From an uncultured Angelakisella sp. (GTDB taxonomy: Bacteria; Bacillota; Clostridia; Oscillospirales; Ruminococcaceae): a stretch of DNA of 13,023 nt. Made by a program: the position numbers and the translations under genes. The DNA is taken from contig CAJUFR010000059.1 in assembly GCA_910585525.1 (NCBI GenBank), forward strand, positions 1 through 13,023, written 5' to 3'. The notes under the pieces were generated by a model. That model was not told the DNA's origin, made no database searches, and saw only the letters and a list, made by a program, of their open reading frames with translations. Numbering within the stretch: the stretch's first letter is position 1; each line of letters opens with the position of its first letter. Shown in pieces: positions 1-7,281 of the stretch.

Positions 1-125
1 TCCGAAAAGAGGTAGTGAAGCCCAAGAGAGGGCTGTACAAAATGCCGAAATTTTGGGTGTGCAAAACGGGTGCTGCTCCTGTCTCAAGAAGTATACAACC
101 TGAAACGATGTAAACACATGGAAAT
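1..125. other. Tail of an upstream transcript, gene not identified
   Basis: This stretch precedes an intrinsic terminator, so it is probably the 3' end of a plus-strand gene or small RNA that starts outside the window. Two plus-strand frames are open from the left edge: one stops at a TGA near 102 and the other at a TAA near 113. Neither short peptide resembles a family I know. I see no tRNA cloverleaf. A structured RNA, such as the 3' end of a stable ncRNA, cannot be excluded without the upstream sequence. Confidence 0.3.
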
Positions 126-159
126 AAGCCGCTTTCCGGGCACGGAGAAGCGGCTTTTT
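126..159 (+). terminator. Rho-independent terminator of the upstream transcript
   Basis: AAGCCGCTT (126-134) pairs with AAGCGGCTT (148-156) around a 13-base loop, followed by a T run (155-159) and T-rich sequence. It isolates the asnA promoter from whatever lies upstream. Confidence 0.85.
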
Positions 160-231
160 GTTTATTCTGTGTATGTATAATTATTTACAAAAAAATGATT
201 AGGGATGGAAATCGGTTATTGAAATTAGTTA

Positions 232-260
232 TTGAAACCTGCCCTTTAAAGTGATAAAAT
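232..260 (+). promoter_or_regulatory. Extended -10 promoter for asnA-glnN
   Basis: TTGAAA (232-237) and TAAAAT (255-260) are separated by exactly 17 bases, and a TGA directly before the -10 box gives the extended TGn motif. The predicted start, near 267, leaves a leader of about 28 bases, too short for a T-box or riboswitch. A second TTGAAA lies at 219-224 within a small direct repeat of TTATTGAAA. The ribosome binding site GGAGGG is at 281-286, eight bases before the asnA ATG. Confidence 0.75.
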
Positions 261-294
261 TTCCGGGTAAAAATATTTAAGGAGGGAAATACCT

Positions 295-1308
295 ATGTCT
301 GGCAGAGTGATCATTCCCCAGCACTACCTTTCCAAGCTGGACCTCCTGGAGACCGAGGTCGCCATCAAGGCCGCCAAGGACATCTTTGAGGATCAGCTGG
401 CCGCCGTCCTGGGTCTCACCCGGGTCTCCGCCCCCCTCTTCGTCCGGCCGGAGACGGGGCTAAACGACGACCTCAACGGGGTGGAACGACCGGTGCAGTT
501 CGATATCCCGGATATCGGCGGGGCCCAGGTCCAGATCGTCCAGTCCCTGGCCAAGTGGAAGCGGATGGCCCTGGGGGCCTACGGCTTCACCCCCGGCACC
601 GGCCTTTACACTGATATGAACGCCATCCGCCGGGACGAACTGCTGGACAACCTCCATTCGGTCTATGTGGATCAGTGGGACTGGGAGATGGTCATCACCA
701 GGGAACAGCGTCACCCCGACTTTCTCCGCCAGACGGTAACCCGCCTTTGGAAGGTGTTCACCAAAAGCCATGAACTCCTTTGCGGGAAGTTCCCCTGTCT
801 CTCCCGGTACCTGCCGGAGGAGATCGCCTTTGTCACCACCGGGGAACTGGAGCGCCGCTGGCCGGATAAGACCCCCAAGGAACGGGAGGACGCCATCGCC
901 AAGGAGAAAAAGGCGGTGTTTATCATGGGCATCGGCGGGGCGCTGCAAGACGGCCAGCCCCACGACGGCCGGGCCCCGGACTACGACGATTGGGACCTTA
1001 ACGGGGATATCCTCATCTGGTACCCCCTGCTGGACCGGGCTATTGAACTTTCCTCCATGGGTATCCGGGTGGATGCCGCCGCCCTGGAGCGGCAGTTAAA
1101 AATCCGCGGCTGCCAGGAACGGAAGGAACTGCCCTTCCACAAGGCCCTGCTGGAGGGCAAGCTGCCCCTCACCATGGGGGGCGGCATCGGCCAGTCCCGC
1201 ATCTGCATGGTGCTGCTGGAGAAGGCCCACATCGGCGAGGTCCAGGCCTCGGTCTGGCCCGGGGACCAGGTGGAGCTTTGCGCCGCCCACGGGGTGCATC
1301 TGCTATGA
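295..1308 (+). CDS. asnA: Aspartate-ammonia ligase (asparagine synthetase A)
   Basis: AsnA makes asparagine from aspartate, ATP and free ammonia in the cytoplasm, without glutamine. The 337-residue protein matches the usual AsnA length of about 330 and is complete. It has the class II aminoacyl-tRNA-synthetase-like fold signatures of the family: SLAKWKR at 84-90, the RRDE stretch at 112-115, SVYVDQWDWE at 122-131, and the motif-3-like GGGIGQSR at 295-302 near the C-terminus. The ATG is fixed by GGAGGG eight bases upstream. Only 17 bases separate it from the glnN start, so the two genes share the promoter at 232-260. Both consume ammonium, which makes this a small nitrogen-assimilation operon. 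No attenuator or T-box is visible in the leader. Confidence 0.96.
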   Translation: MSGRVIIPQHYLSKLDLLETEVAIKAAKDIFEDQLAAVLGLTRVSAPLFVRPETGLNDDLNGVERPVQFDIPDIGGAQVQIVQSLAKWKRMALGAYGFTPGTGLYTDMNAIRRDELLDNLHSVYVDQWDWEMVITREQRHPDFLRQTVTRLWKVFTKSHELLCGKFPCLSRYLPEEIAFVTTGELERRWPDKTPKEREDAIAKEKKAVFIMGIGGALQDGQPHDGRAPDYDDWDLNGDILIWYPLLDRAIELSSMGIRVDAAALERQLKIRGCQERKELPFHKALLEGKLPLTMGGGIGQSRICMVLLEKAHIGEVQASVWPGDQVELCAAHGVHLL

Positions 1309-1325
1309 TAAGGGAGGATCGGCCC

Positions 1326-3404
1326 ATGGACCCGAAAAAAGGATTTGGATGCCGTGTGTTCACCCCCCGGGTGATGCGGGAAAGGCTGCCCCGGGAGGTC
1401 TGGGAACGGCTGGAGGAGGCCACCCACCTGGGGGGCGCCCTGGACCCGGCCATCGCCCAGGCGGTGGCCGACGCCATGAAGGAGTGGGCTTTGGAGCAGG
1501 GGGCCACCCACTTTACCCACTGGTTCCAGCCCATGACCGGCATCACCGCCGGCAAGTTGGACGCCTTTCTGACCCCCGACGGGGAAGGGGGGGCGGTGAC
1601 CGAGTTTTCCGGCAAGGCCCTCTGCATGGGGGAGCCGGACGCCTCCTCCTTCCCCTCCGGCGGCCTTCGGGCCACCTTTGAGGCCCGGGGCTACACCGCA
1701 TGGGACCCCACCAGCCCCGCCTTCGTCCGGGAGAACACCCTCTGTGTCCCCACCGCCTTCTGCACCTACACCGGGCAGGCCCTGGACGCCAAGACCCCCC
1801 TCCTCCGCTCCACCGAGGCGGTGAGCCGGGAGGCGGCCCGGTTCTGCCACGCCATCGGCATGGACCAGGTGACCCGGGTGGAGCCCAGCGTCGGGGCGGA
1901 GCAGGAGTATTTTCTCATCGACCGGGCCGCCTACGACCAGCGGCTGGACCTGAAACTCTGCGGCACCACCCTTATGGGGGCCCCCATGCCCAAGGGCCAG
2001 GAACTGGATGACCACTACCTGGGCCGCATCCGGCTGCGGGTCTCCCGGTACATGGAGGAGGTGGACCGCCGCCTGTGGGAACTGGGCGTCCCCTCCAAGA
2101 CCAGGCACAACGAGGTGGCCCCCGCCCAGCACGAGTTGGCCCCGGTCTTTGAAAGCTGCAACGTGGCCTGCGACCACAACCAGCTGGTGATGGAGACCCT
2201 CCGCCGGGTGGCCAAGGAGCAGGGCCTTGCCTGCCTCCTGCACGAAAAGCCCTTTGCCCGGGTCAACGGCAGCGGCAAGCACAACAACTATTCCCTGACC
2301 ACCGACACCGGGGTGAACCTCCTTTCCCCCGGCCCGGAGCCGGAAAAGAACCTCCGGTTCCTCCTCACCATCTGCGCCTTCCTCCGGGGGGTGGATTCCT
2401 ACCCGGAACTGCTGCGGCTCTCCACCGCCTGCGCCGGCAACGACCACCGGCTGGGTGGCAACGAGGCGCCCCCCGCCGTCATCTCGGTGTTCCTGGGGGA
2501 CGCCCTGCTGGACGCCCTGCGCCGCGCCGCCGGGGAGGAAGCGGAGAGCCACCGGAACCGCAGTCTCAGCATCGGCGTCGCCACCAGCCCGGAACTGTTG
2601 GCCGACGACAGCGACCGCAACCGCACCAGCCCCTTTGCCTTTACCGGCAACAAGTTCGAGTTCCGCATGGTGGGGGCCTCCCAGTCCATCGCCTTTGCCA
2701 ACACCGTCCTCAACACCATCCTGGCGGACAGCTTCAATGCCTTCGCCATCTACTTTGAGGAGGAGGGCTTTTCCCCCGCCACCGTCCGCCGCGTCATCGA
2801 CGAGACGCTGCGGGCCCACGGCCGGGTGGTGTTCAACGGCGACAACTACACCGCCCGGTGGGCGGAGGAAGCGGAGAGCCGGGGCCTGCCGGTGATCGGC
2901 GACACGGTGGAGGCTTTAAAAGCCCTGGAGGACGAGAAGAACTGGAAGCTGCTGGGCCGCTTTGGCGTCCTCACCCCCGCCGAATGCGCCTCCCACCAGG
3001 AGATCATGACCGAAAACTACAACAACGTGGTGAACATCCAGGCGTCGGTGATGGTGCAGATGGCCCGCCGCCAGGTGCTGCCGGCGGTGTCCCGCCACCT
3101 GGGGGAGACCGCCGCCCAGGTCCGGGATTTCTCCGCCGTGATGGGGGGCCGGGGCCAGGGCTACCTGGAGGACCAGCTGGAGCGGCTTTCCGACCTGGTG
3201 AACGCCGTCGCCAACGGGGTGGACAGCCTGGAGCGGGACCTGGACACCCTGCCGGAGGACCCCCGGGAGCGGGCCGCCTACATGCGTGACGTGGTGCTCC
3301 GGGACATGGCGGAACTCCGGGACAGCTGCGACCGTTCCGAGGCCATCCTGCCCAAGGACCTTTGGCCGATGCCTTCTTATACCCGGTTGGTGCATTTTGT
3401 TTAG
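1326..3404 (+). CDS. glnN: Type III glutamine synthetase (GSIII)
   Basis: It catalyses ATP-dependent condensation of glutamate and ammonium to glutamine. At 692 residues it is the size of GSIII and far longer than the roughly 440-470 residue GSI. Family signatures in order are: the N-terminal block with HWFQPMTG at 65-72; the metal-binding segment VGAEQEYFLID at 189-199; NEVAPAQHELAPVFE at 262-276; NGSGKHNNYS at 314-323; the GSIII-typical block around GNDHRLGGNEAPP at 371-383; and TSPFAFTGNKFEFR at 434-447. The frame stays open to 1278, but the ATG at 1326 has AGGGAGG (1311-1317) eight bases before it and begins with MDPKKGFGCRVF, so I place the start there. Co-transcription with asnA is very likely. 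No GlnR or PII site is evident. Confidence 0.95.
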   Translation: MDPKKGFGCRVFTPRVMRERLPREVWERLEEATHLGGALDPAIAQAVADAMKEWALEQGATHFTHWFQPMTGITAGKLDAFLTPDGEGGAVTEFSGKALCMGEPDASSFPSGGLRATFEARGYTAWDPTSPAFVRENTLCVPTAFCTYTGQALDAKTPLLRSTEAVSREAARFCHAIGMDQVTRVEPSVGAEQEYFLIDRAAYDQRLDLKLCGTTLMGAPMPKGQELDDHYLGRIRLRVSRYMEEVDRRLWELGVPSKTRHNEVAPAQHELAPVFESCNVACDHNQLVMETLRRVAKEQGLACLLHEKPFARVNGSGKHNNYSLTTDTGVNLLSPGPEPEKNLRFLLTICAFLRGVDSYPELLRLSTACAGNDHRLGGNEAPPAVISVFLGDALLDALRRAAGEEAESHRNRSLSIGVATSPELLADDSDRNRTSPFAFTGNKFEFRMVGASQSIAFANTVLNTILADSFNAFAIYFEEEGFSPATVRRVIDETLRAHGRVVFNGDNYTARWAEEAESRGLPVIGDTVEALKALEDEKNWKLLGRFGVLTPAECASHQEIMTENYNNVVNIQASVMVQMARRQVLPAVSRHLGETAAQVRDFSAVMGGRGQGYLEDQLERLSDLVNAVANGVDSLERDLDTLPEDPRERAAYMRDVVLRDMAELRDSCDRSEAILPKDLWPMPSYTRLVHFV

Positions 3405-3459
3405 GCGGCGTGCCGCCGCTGTCGGGCCCTGCCCGCCCCCTTTGGGGGCTTATGCGGGC
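3404..3459 (+). repeat. Stacked GC-rich hairpins after glnN
   Basis: GGCGG (3404-3408) pairs with CCGCC (3413-3417), overlapping the stop codon. GCCCGCCCCC (3431-3440) then folds on GGGG...GCGGGC (3444-3459) through a TTT loop and a small bulge. Neither hairpin has a T run, so they are not simple terminators. They may be REP-like intergenic palindromes or mRNA 3'-end stabilisers. The core GCCCCC-TTT-GGGGGC resembles the hairpin at 11490-11503. Confidence 0.5.
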
Positions 3460-3502
3460 GCGGGGCGATGGCGGGTGCCTGGAGACCCGGGCAGCATGTT
3501 AT

Positions 3503-3551
3503 AAAAAAGGCCCCGCCTGCCTGTTGCGGAAGTGACAGGGGCGGGGCTTTT
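3503..3551. terminator. Bidirectional terminator between glnN and hicB
   Basis: GCCCCGCC (3510-3517) plus CCTGT (3520-3524) pair with ACAGG GGCGGGGC (3535-3547). The stem has an A6 run on its left (3503-3508) and TTTT on its right (3548-3551), so it can terminate both the plus-strand asnA-glnN transcript and the minus-strand hicAB transcript. The geometry fits two converging operons sharing one terminator. Confidence 0.85.
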
Positions 3552-3555
3552 GGGG

Positions 3556-3933
3556 TCACAGCTGTATTTTGGAGATGAGCGCCTCCTGTAGCGCCAGGGA
3601 AAAGTTCACCCCCATGGACATGGCCCGGTCGTTGAGCCAGGAGGGAATGGTCAACGTCTTTTTCACCGCCTTGGTGTCCTTGTACAGGTCGATCTGACAG
3701 GAGACCAGGGACGCAAAGCCGTCCTCCGGCTGGAGCAGGGAAATATCGGAGGGGACCGCCAGCTTCTCCCCCCGCTCCAGCAGGGTCAGGAGATACGCCC
3801 CCAACGATTCCTGGGCAGCTTCCATCGTCTCCTGGATGGTGGTCCCGTAGGTGTAACAACCCATCAAGTCCGGGAACTCCACCCAGTAGGAGCCATCTTC
3901 CTTGTGAAAAATGGCGGGATAAACCATGGTCAT
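3556..3933 (-). CDS. hicB: HicB-family antitoxin with C-terminal RHH domain
   Basis: HicB neutralises the HicA mRNA interferase and, through a DNA-binding domain, represses its own operon. The 125-residue protein has the HicB partial RNase H-like fold at about 4-62 (YPAIFHKEDGSYWVEFPDL, then CYTYGTTIQETMEAAQESL). At 89-122 it has a ribbon-helix-helix segment beginning VKKTLTIPSWLND; the alternative HicB type carries a helix-turn-helix instead. The ATG at 3933 lies seven bases after AGGAGG. That binding site overlaps the end of hicA, so the genes, 13 bases apart, are probably coupled. The order hicA then hicB is the common one. It likely binds the inverted repeat at 4156-4170; that pairing is inference from position. 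Confidence 0.88.
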   Translation of the reverse strand: MTMVYPAIFHKEDGSYWVEFPDLMGCYTYGTTIQETMEAAQESLGAYLLTLLERGEKLAVPSDISLLQPEDGFASLVSCQIDLYKDTKAVKKTLTIPSWLNDRAMSMGVNFSLALQEALISKIQL

Positions 3934-3946
3934 CGCAATTCCTCCT

Positions 3947-4126
3947 TCATCGCAGCCCTGCGTCCTTAAGTATTCGGTTCAGCAGCCCGTTGGGGACATC
4001 CCGTCCATGGATGGGCAGGGAGATCGGGAAAAAACCTTCCTTTTCCAGCACATGGTGGCTGCCGTTTACTCTGGATAGTCTCCAGCCGTTTTCCTTCAGC
4101 AGCTTTAACAGGTCCTTGTCTCTCAT
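3947..4126 (-). CDS. hicA: HicA-family mRNA interferase toxin
   Basis: HicA is a small double-stranded-RNA-binding-fold toxin that cleaves mRNA, independently of the ribosome in known cases. This protein has 59 residues, normal for the family. It shows the N-terminal helix (MRDKDLLKLLKENGW), the hallmark GSHHVL at 22-27 containing the catalytic histidine, and the conserved PIHGRDVPNGLLNRILKDAG at 38-57. I chose the ATG at 4126: AAGGGG lies eight bases upstream, and the promoter predicts transcription from about 4142. A GTG at 4135 in frame would add three residues but has no spaced ribosome binding site. No truncation is visible, and the module appears intact. Confidence 0.88.
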   Translation of the reverse strand: MRDKDLLKLLKENGWRLSRVNGSHHVLEKEGFFPISLPIHGRDVPNGLLNRILKDAGLR

Positions 4127-4148
4127 TATCTCCACCCCTTACCGCCAT

Positions 4149-4177
4149 ATTATAACACGTACGGCACGTGCTGTAAA
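4149..4177 (-). promoter_or_regulatory. hicAB promoter with embedded operator
   Basis: On the minus strand TTTACA (4172-4177) and a perfect TATAAT (4149-4154) are 17 bases apart. The spacer holds the inverted repeat CACGT-5-ACGTG (4156-4170), so a protein bound there would sit directly under RNA polymerase. The predicted transcript starts near 4142, about 16 bases before the hicA ATG. Autorepression by HicB or the HicAB complex is the natural reading, but is inferred. Confidence 0.8.
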
Positions 4178-4191
4178 GGAGCCGAAGCAAA

Positions 4192-4225
4192 AAAGCCCTC
4201 CCCCGTTCCACCGGGGGAGGGCTTT
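4192..4225 (-). terminator. Terminator of the larA-like/uxaA-like/gntP operon
   Basis: AAAGCCCTCCCCC (4192-4204) is perfectly complementary to GGGGGAGGGCTTT (4213-4225), a 13-bp stem. On the minus strand it is followed by a T-rich run. It sits 34 bases after the permease stop and just upstream of the hicAB -35 box, separating the two minus-strand units. Confidence 0.9.
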
Positions 4226-4259
4226 GCAGCGTCCAGAGGGAAAAGCGCGAACTGTGCAC

Positions 4260-5711
4260 TTAGTGGATGAACATGCTGAGGATGATGAAGATCACAGAGC
4301 CAAAGGCGGGGACCAGGATGGAGCCCATGGTCCAGGTCTTGAGGCTGGTGTTGATGTCCATGCCGGAGAAGTTGGTGACCACGTGGAAGTAGCTGTCGTT
4401 GAGGAAGGAGGGGCACATGGTGGTCAGGCAGAGGGACAGGGCCGCCAGGTAGGGGTTGATGCCCAGGGCGACGACCATGGGGGCAACGATGGCGGAGCCG
4501 GTGATCATAGCGGTGGTGCCGGAGCCCTGGGGGAATCTCATGATGACACCGATGATGATGGGGACCAGGATGCCGGGGATGCCGGTGGCCACGATGACGT
4601 CAGCCATCATCTTGGCGGCGCCGGAGGTGTTGATGACAGCGCCCAGGGCGCCGCCGGCGGCGGTGATAAAGACGATGGGGCCGGCGTCACGGCAGGCTTC
4701 CTGCATCAGGTCGACGCACTTCTTGCTGCCCAGGTCGGCGCAGAGCAGGAAGGCGCCCATGCACAGGGAGATGAACAGCGCCACGACGGGCTGGCCCAGG
4801 AAGCCGAAGATGGTGGCAACCGTGGTGCCGGGGACCAGCTGGCCGCAGATGGTGTTGGCGAAGATGAGGATGATGGGGATCAGCAGGGTGGCGAAGGAGA
4901 GGCCGGCGCTGGGCAGCTTCTCGGTCTTGAGAAGGGCCTCAAAGTCGCTGTTCTCCAGGTCCTTGCCGGACTTGATCTTGGCGTCGATCTTGTCCAGCAC
5001 ATCCAGCTGGGCGGCGGTGTACTTGCTGCGGTCGATCTCGTAGGGGACCACCAGGTCGGGGTACTTCTTGCCGAAGTACCGGAACAGGAAAACGGAGAAG
5101 ATGAACAGCGGGATGGAGATGAGCAGGCCGTAGATGATGTACATGCCCAGGTCAAGGTTCAGCCCGTTGTTGTTGAAGGTGCCCACCACGGCCAGAGGGC
5201 CGGGGGTGGGGGGGACCATGAAGTGGGTGATGTACAGCCCCATGCCCAGGATGCCCCCCAGCCAGACCATGGATTTCTTGGTCAGGCGGGAGAACTCCTT
5301 GGCCAGGGAGGAGAGGATGACGAAGCCGGAATCACAGAACACCGGGATGGAGACCACGAAGCCGGTGAGGCCCAGGACCACATCGCAGTTCTTGACGCCG
5401 ATCAGCTTCAGGATGGTCAGCGCCATCTGTTTGGCGGCGCCGCTCTTTTCCAGGAAGATGCCCATGATGCAGCCGAAGCCGATGACCACGCCGATGCTGG
5501 CCATGGTGTTGCCGAAGCCGCTGGTGACGGTGCTGACGCACTTGGTCAGGGTGTCAACGGGGCCGGTCTCCGGGCCGAAGGGCATCGCCAGCACGGCGAT
5601 GAGGATGGCCGAGATGATGAGAGAGGGGAAGGGATGGAGCTTGTTGGAGATGATCAGCGCCATCATGACGATGATGCCGATAAACATCGCGATTACAGGA
5701 TTCAGTCCCAT
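4260..5711 (-). CDS. GntP-family hydroxyacid/sugar-acid permease
   Basis: An inner-membrane proton symporter of the gluconate permease (GntP) family. It probably imports the acid used by the enzymes encoded upstream in the same transcript. The 483-residue protein has about a dozen hydrophobic spans. GntP-type signatures are SIPVFCDSGFVIL at 121-133, HFMVPPTPGPLA at 163-174, RFPQGSGTTAMIT at 392-404 and a C-terminal LNDSYFHVV at 437-445. A charged loop at about 221-267 is cytoplasmic or external linker. The ATG at 5711 follows AAGGAGG by seven bases and lies 70 bases after the large-subunit stop, with no terminator between. The family transports gluconate, idonate, glycerate and related acids. 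Sequence alone does not set the substrate, so I give no symbol. Confidence 0.9.
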   Translation of the reverse strand: MGLNPVIAMFIGIIVMMALIISNKLHPFPSLIISAILIAVLAMPFGPETGPVDTLTKCVSTVTSGFGNTMASIGVVIGFGCIMGIFLEKSGAAKQMALTILKLIGVKNCDVVLGLTGFVVSIPVFCDSGFVILSSLAKEFSRLTKKSMVWLGGILGMGLYITHFMVPPTPGPLAVVGTFNNNGLNLDLGMYIIYGLLISIPLFIFSVFLFRYFGKKYPDLVVPYEIDRSKYTAAQLDVLDKIDAKIKSGKDLENSDFEALLKTEKLPSAGLSFATLLIPIILIFANTICGQLVPGTTVATIFGFLGQPVVALFISLCMGAFLLCADLGSKKCVDLMQEACRDAGPIVFITAAGGALGAVINTSGAAKMMADVIVATGIPGILVPIIIGVIMRFPQGSGTTAMITGSAIVAPMVVALGINPYLAALSLCLTTMCPSFLNDSYFHVVTNFSGMDINTSLKTWTMGSILVPAFGSVIFIILSMFIH

Positions 5712-5781
5712 GATACTACCTCCTTGATGTCGTTTCTGTTCTCTGGATGCCGCAAGGGATACCGCTTGGTACAGGAGCCGG

Positions 5782-6951
5782 TCAGATGACCGGGCCCAGG
5801 CAGTGGATGTCGATGGAGGTGAAGTACTTGATGGCCTCGTTTTTGGTCATCTCTCCTCCCAGGACGCGGAGCATCTTCTGGAACGCCTCCTCGCCCACCT
5901 CCTCGATGGTCTTGTCGCCGGTGATGATAAGGCCGGCGTTGATGTCCATGTCGTTTTTCATCCGCTCAAAGGTGTTGGGGTTGCCGCAGATCTTGATGAC
6001 CGGCATGGAGGGGAAGCCCTGGGGGGCGCCCCGTCCGGTGGAGAACATCATGAACTGGGCCCCGGTGGCGGCCATGCCGGTGAGGATCTCCGGCTCCCGG
6101 CCGGGGGTGTCCTTGATCCACAGACCCTTTTGGGTGGTCACCAGTTCCGGGTAGTCCAGCACCCCCTGGATGGGCCGGGTGCCGGATTTGACGATGGCCC
6201 CCAGCGTCTTTTCCTCGATGGAGGAAAGGCCGCCGGCGATGTTGCCGGGGGTGGGCTGCCCCTTTCTCATGTCGCAGCCCAGGGACTTGGCCCGGGTCTC
6301 CATGGCGTTCACGATATCGAATATCTTCTGCCCCACCTCCGGGGTCACCGCCCGGCGGGCCAGCAGGTGCTCGCCGCCGATGAACTCGGTGGTCTCCCCG
6401 AAGATGACGGTGGCCCCAAGGTCCACCATCCGGTCGGCGATGTAGCCGATGACGCAGTTGGAGGCCATGCCGCTGGTGGTGTCGGAGGCGCCGCACTTGA
6501 TGGCCATCACCGCCTTATCAATGGGGGCGGGCTGGCGCTGCTTGCCGGATATCTCCATCACCAGTTCCCGGGCCAGGTCGATGCCCTTCTGGATGGCGTT
6601 GGAGACCCCGCCCAGTTCCTGGATGCCGATGATCCGCACCGGCTTGCCGCTGGCCTCGATGGTCTTGTACATCTGCTCAAAGTCGGTGCCCTCGCACCCC
6701 AGGCTGACGATGAGCACCGCCCCCAGGTTGGGGCTCTGCCCCAGGGAGGTGAGGGTGGCGGTGACCCGGTCCAGGTCGGGGGGCAGCTGGCAGCAGCCCT
6801 GGTGGTGGAAGTAACCCACGGTGCCCTGGACCTCGGTGACGATGGCCTGGGCCACGTCATTGGCGCAGGTGACGCTGGGGATGACCCCCACCAGGTTCCG
6901 GGCGCCTACCCGGCCGTCGGGCCGGTGGAACCCCATAAATTCATAGCCCAT
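5782..6951 (-). CDS. UxaA-superfamily lyase, large (catalytic) subunit
   Basis: This family eliminates water (altronate, galactarate) or sulfite (3-sulfolactate) from 2-hydroxyacids. The 389-residue protein is the catalytic part only: FHRPDGRVGARN at 8-19, HHQGCCQLPPDLDR at 49-62, KCGASDTTSG at 152-161, FGETTEF at 184-190, GNIAGGLSSIEEKTLG at 236-251, and STGRGAPQGFPSMPVIKICGNP at 304-325. The SAF domain that forms the N-terminus of fused UxaA is encoded by the preceding gene, whose stop lies one base upstream. Two ATGs compete: 6951 has AAGGAGG nine bases before it, whereas 6960 abuts that site, so 6951 is preferred. Altronate/galactarate-type dehydratase or SuyB-type sulfo-lyase both remain possible. 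Confidence 0.88.
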   Translation of the reverse strand: MGYEFMGFHRPDGRVGARNLVGVIPSVTCANDVAQAIVTEVQGTVGYFHHQGCCQLPPDLDRVTATLTSLGQSPNLGAVLIVSLGCEGTDFEQMYKTIEASGKPVRIIGIQELGGVSNAIQKGIDLARELVMEISGKQRQPAPIDKAVMAIKCGASDTTSGMASNCVIGYIADRMVDLGATVIFGETTEFIGGEHLLARRAVTPEVGQKIFDIVNAMETRAKSLGCDMRKGQPTPGNIAGGLSSIEEKTLGAIVKSGTRPIQGVLDYPELVTTQKGLWIKDTPGREPEILTGMAATGAQFMMFSTGRGAPQGFPSMPVIKICGNPNTFERMKNDMDINAGLIITGDKTIEEVGEEAFQKMLRVLGGEMTKNEAIKYFTSIDIHCLGPVI

Positions 6952-6952
6952 C

Positions 6953-7264
6953 TCACTCATCCTCCTTCTTCCAGTCGCCGCGGCCCCGCATGCTGTCCAG
7001 GTTGTGGACATGGACGTAGTCGCCGGGCTTGATCTCCTGGGTGGCGATGCCGATCTCCTCCCCGTATTTGGTGATCTGCTCCCCCACATGGATCTCCCGG
7101 ATGGCGATCTTGTGGCCGTAGGGGACGTCCCCGTGGACGGTGAGGGTAAAGGACTCGCCCCGCTTGTCCCGCACCTCCACCCGGGTGCCGTCGGTGATGC
7201 CGTTTGCGAAGATGGTGGCCACGTTGTCCAGGTCGCTCACCTTCAGGGCCAGATTCAAAGCCAT
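6953..7264 (-). CDS. UxaA-superfamily lyase, small SAF-domain subunit
   Basis: The 103-residue protein corresponds to the N-terminal SAF domain of altronate dehydratase and to the separate small subunits of split family members such as SuyA. Signatures are DNVATIFANGITDGTRVEV at 13-31, and DVPYGHKIAIREI (46-58) followed by KYGEEIG (66-72) and GDYVHVHNL (81-89), the last resembling the family's terminal HSHNL. It should partner the large subunit immediately downstream. The ATG at 7264 has AAGGAG (7274-7279) nine bases before it. An in-frame ATG at 7285 overlaps the larA-like stop as ATGA but lacks a good site. The charged C-terminus (RGRGDWKKEDE) ends one base before the large-subunit start, implying translational coupling and equal stoichiometry. 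Confidence 0.87.
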   Translation of the reverse strand: MALNLALKVSDLDNVATIFANGITDGTRVEVRDKRGESFTLTVHGDVPYGHKIAIREIHVGEQITKYGEEIGIATQEIKPGDYVHVHNLDSMRGRGDWKKEDE

Positions 7265-7281
7265 TTTTCCCAACTCCTTCC

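Noticed and set aside
981..2819. Very long minus-strand open frame opposite asnA and glnN
   Set aside because: It is the antisense shadow of GC-rich genes: rich in G, V, H, P and A, no family motifs, and it spans the junction of two certain genes.
4133..4135. GTG as hicA start
   Set aside because: No spaced ribosome binding site and very near the predicted transcription start; the ATG at 4126 has AAGGGG at eight bases.
3990..5789. Long plus-strand open frame opposite hicA and the permease
   Set aside because: Low-complexity D/G/A/H/Q-rich translation typical of antisense to a hydrophobic membrane protein; no binding site and it crosses a terminator.
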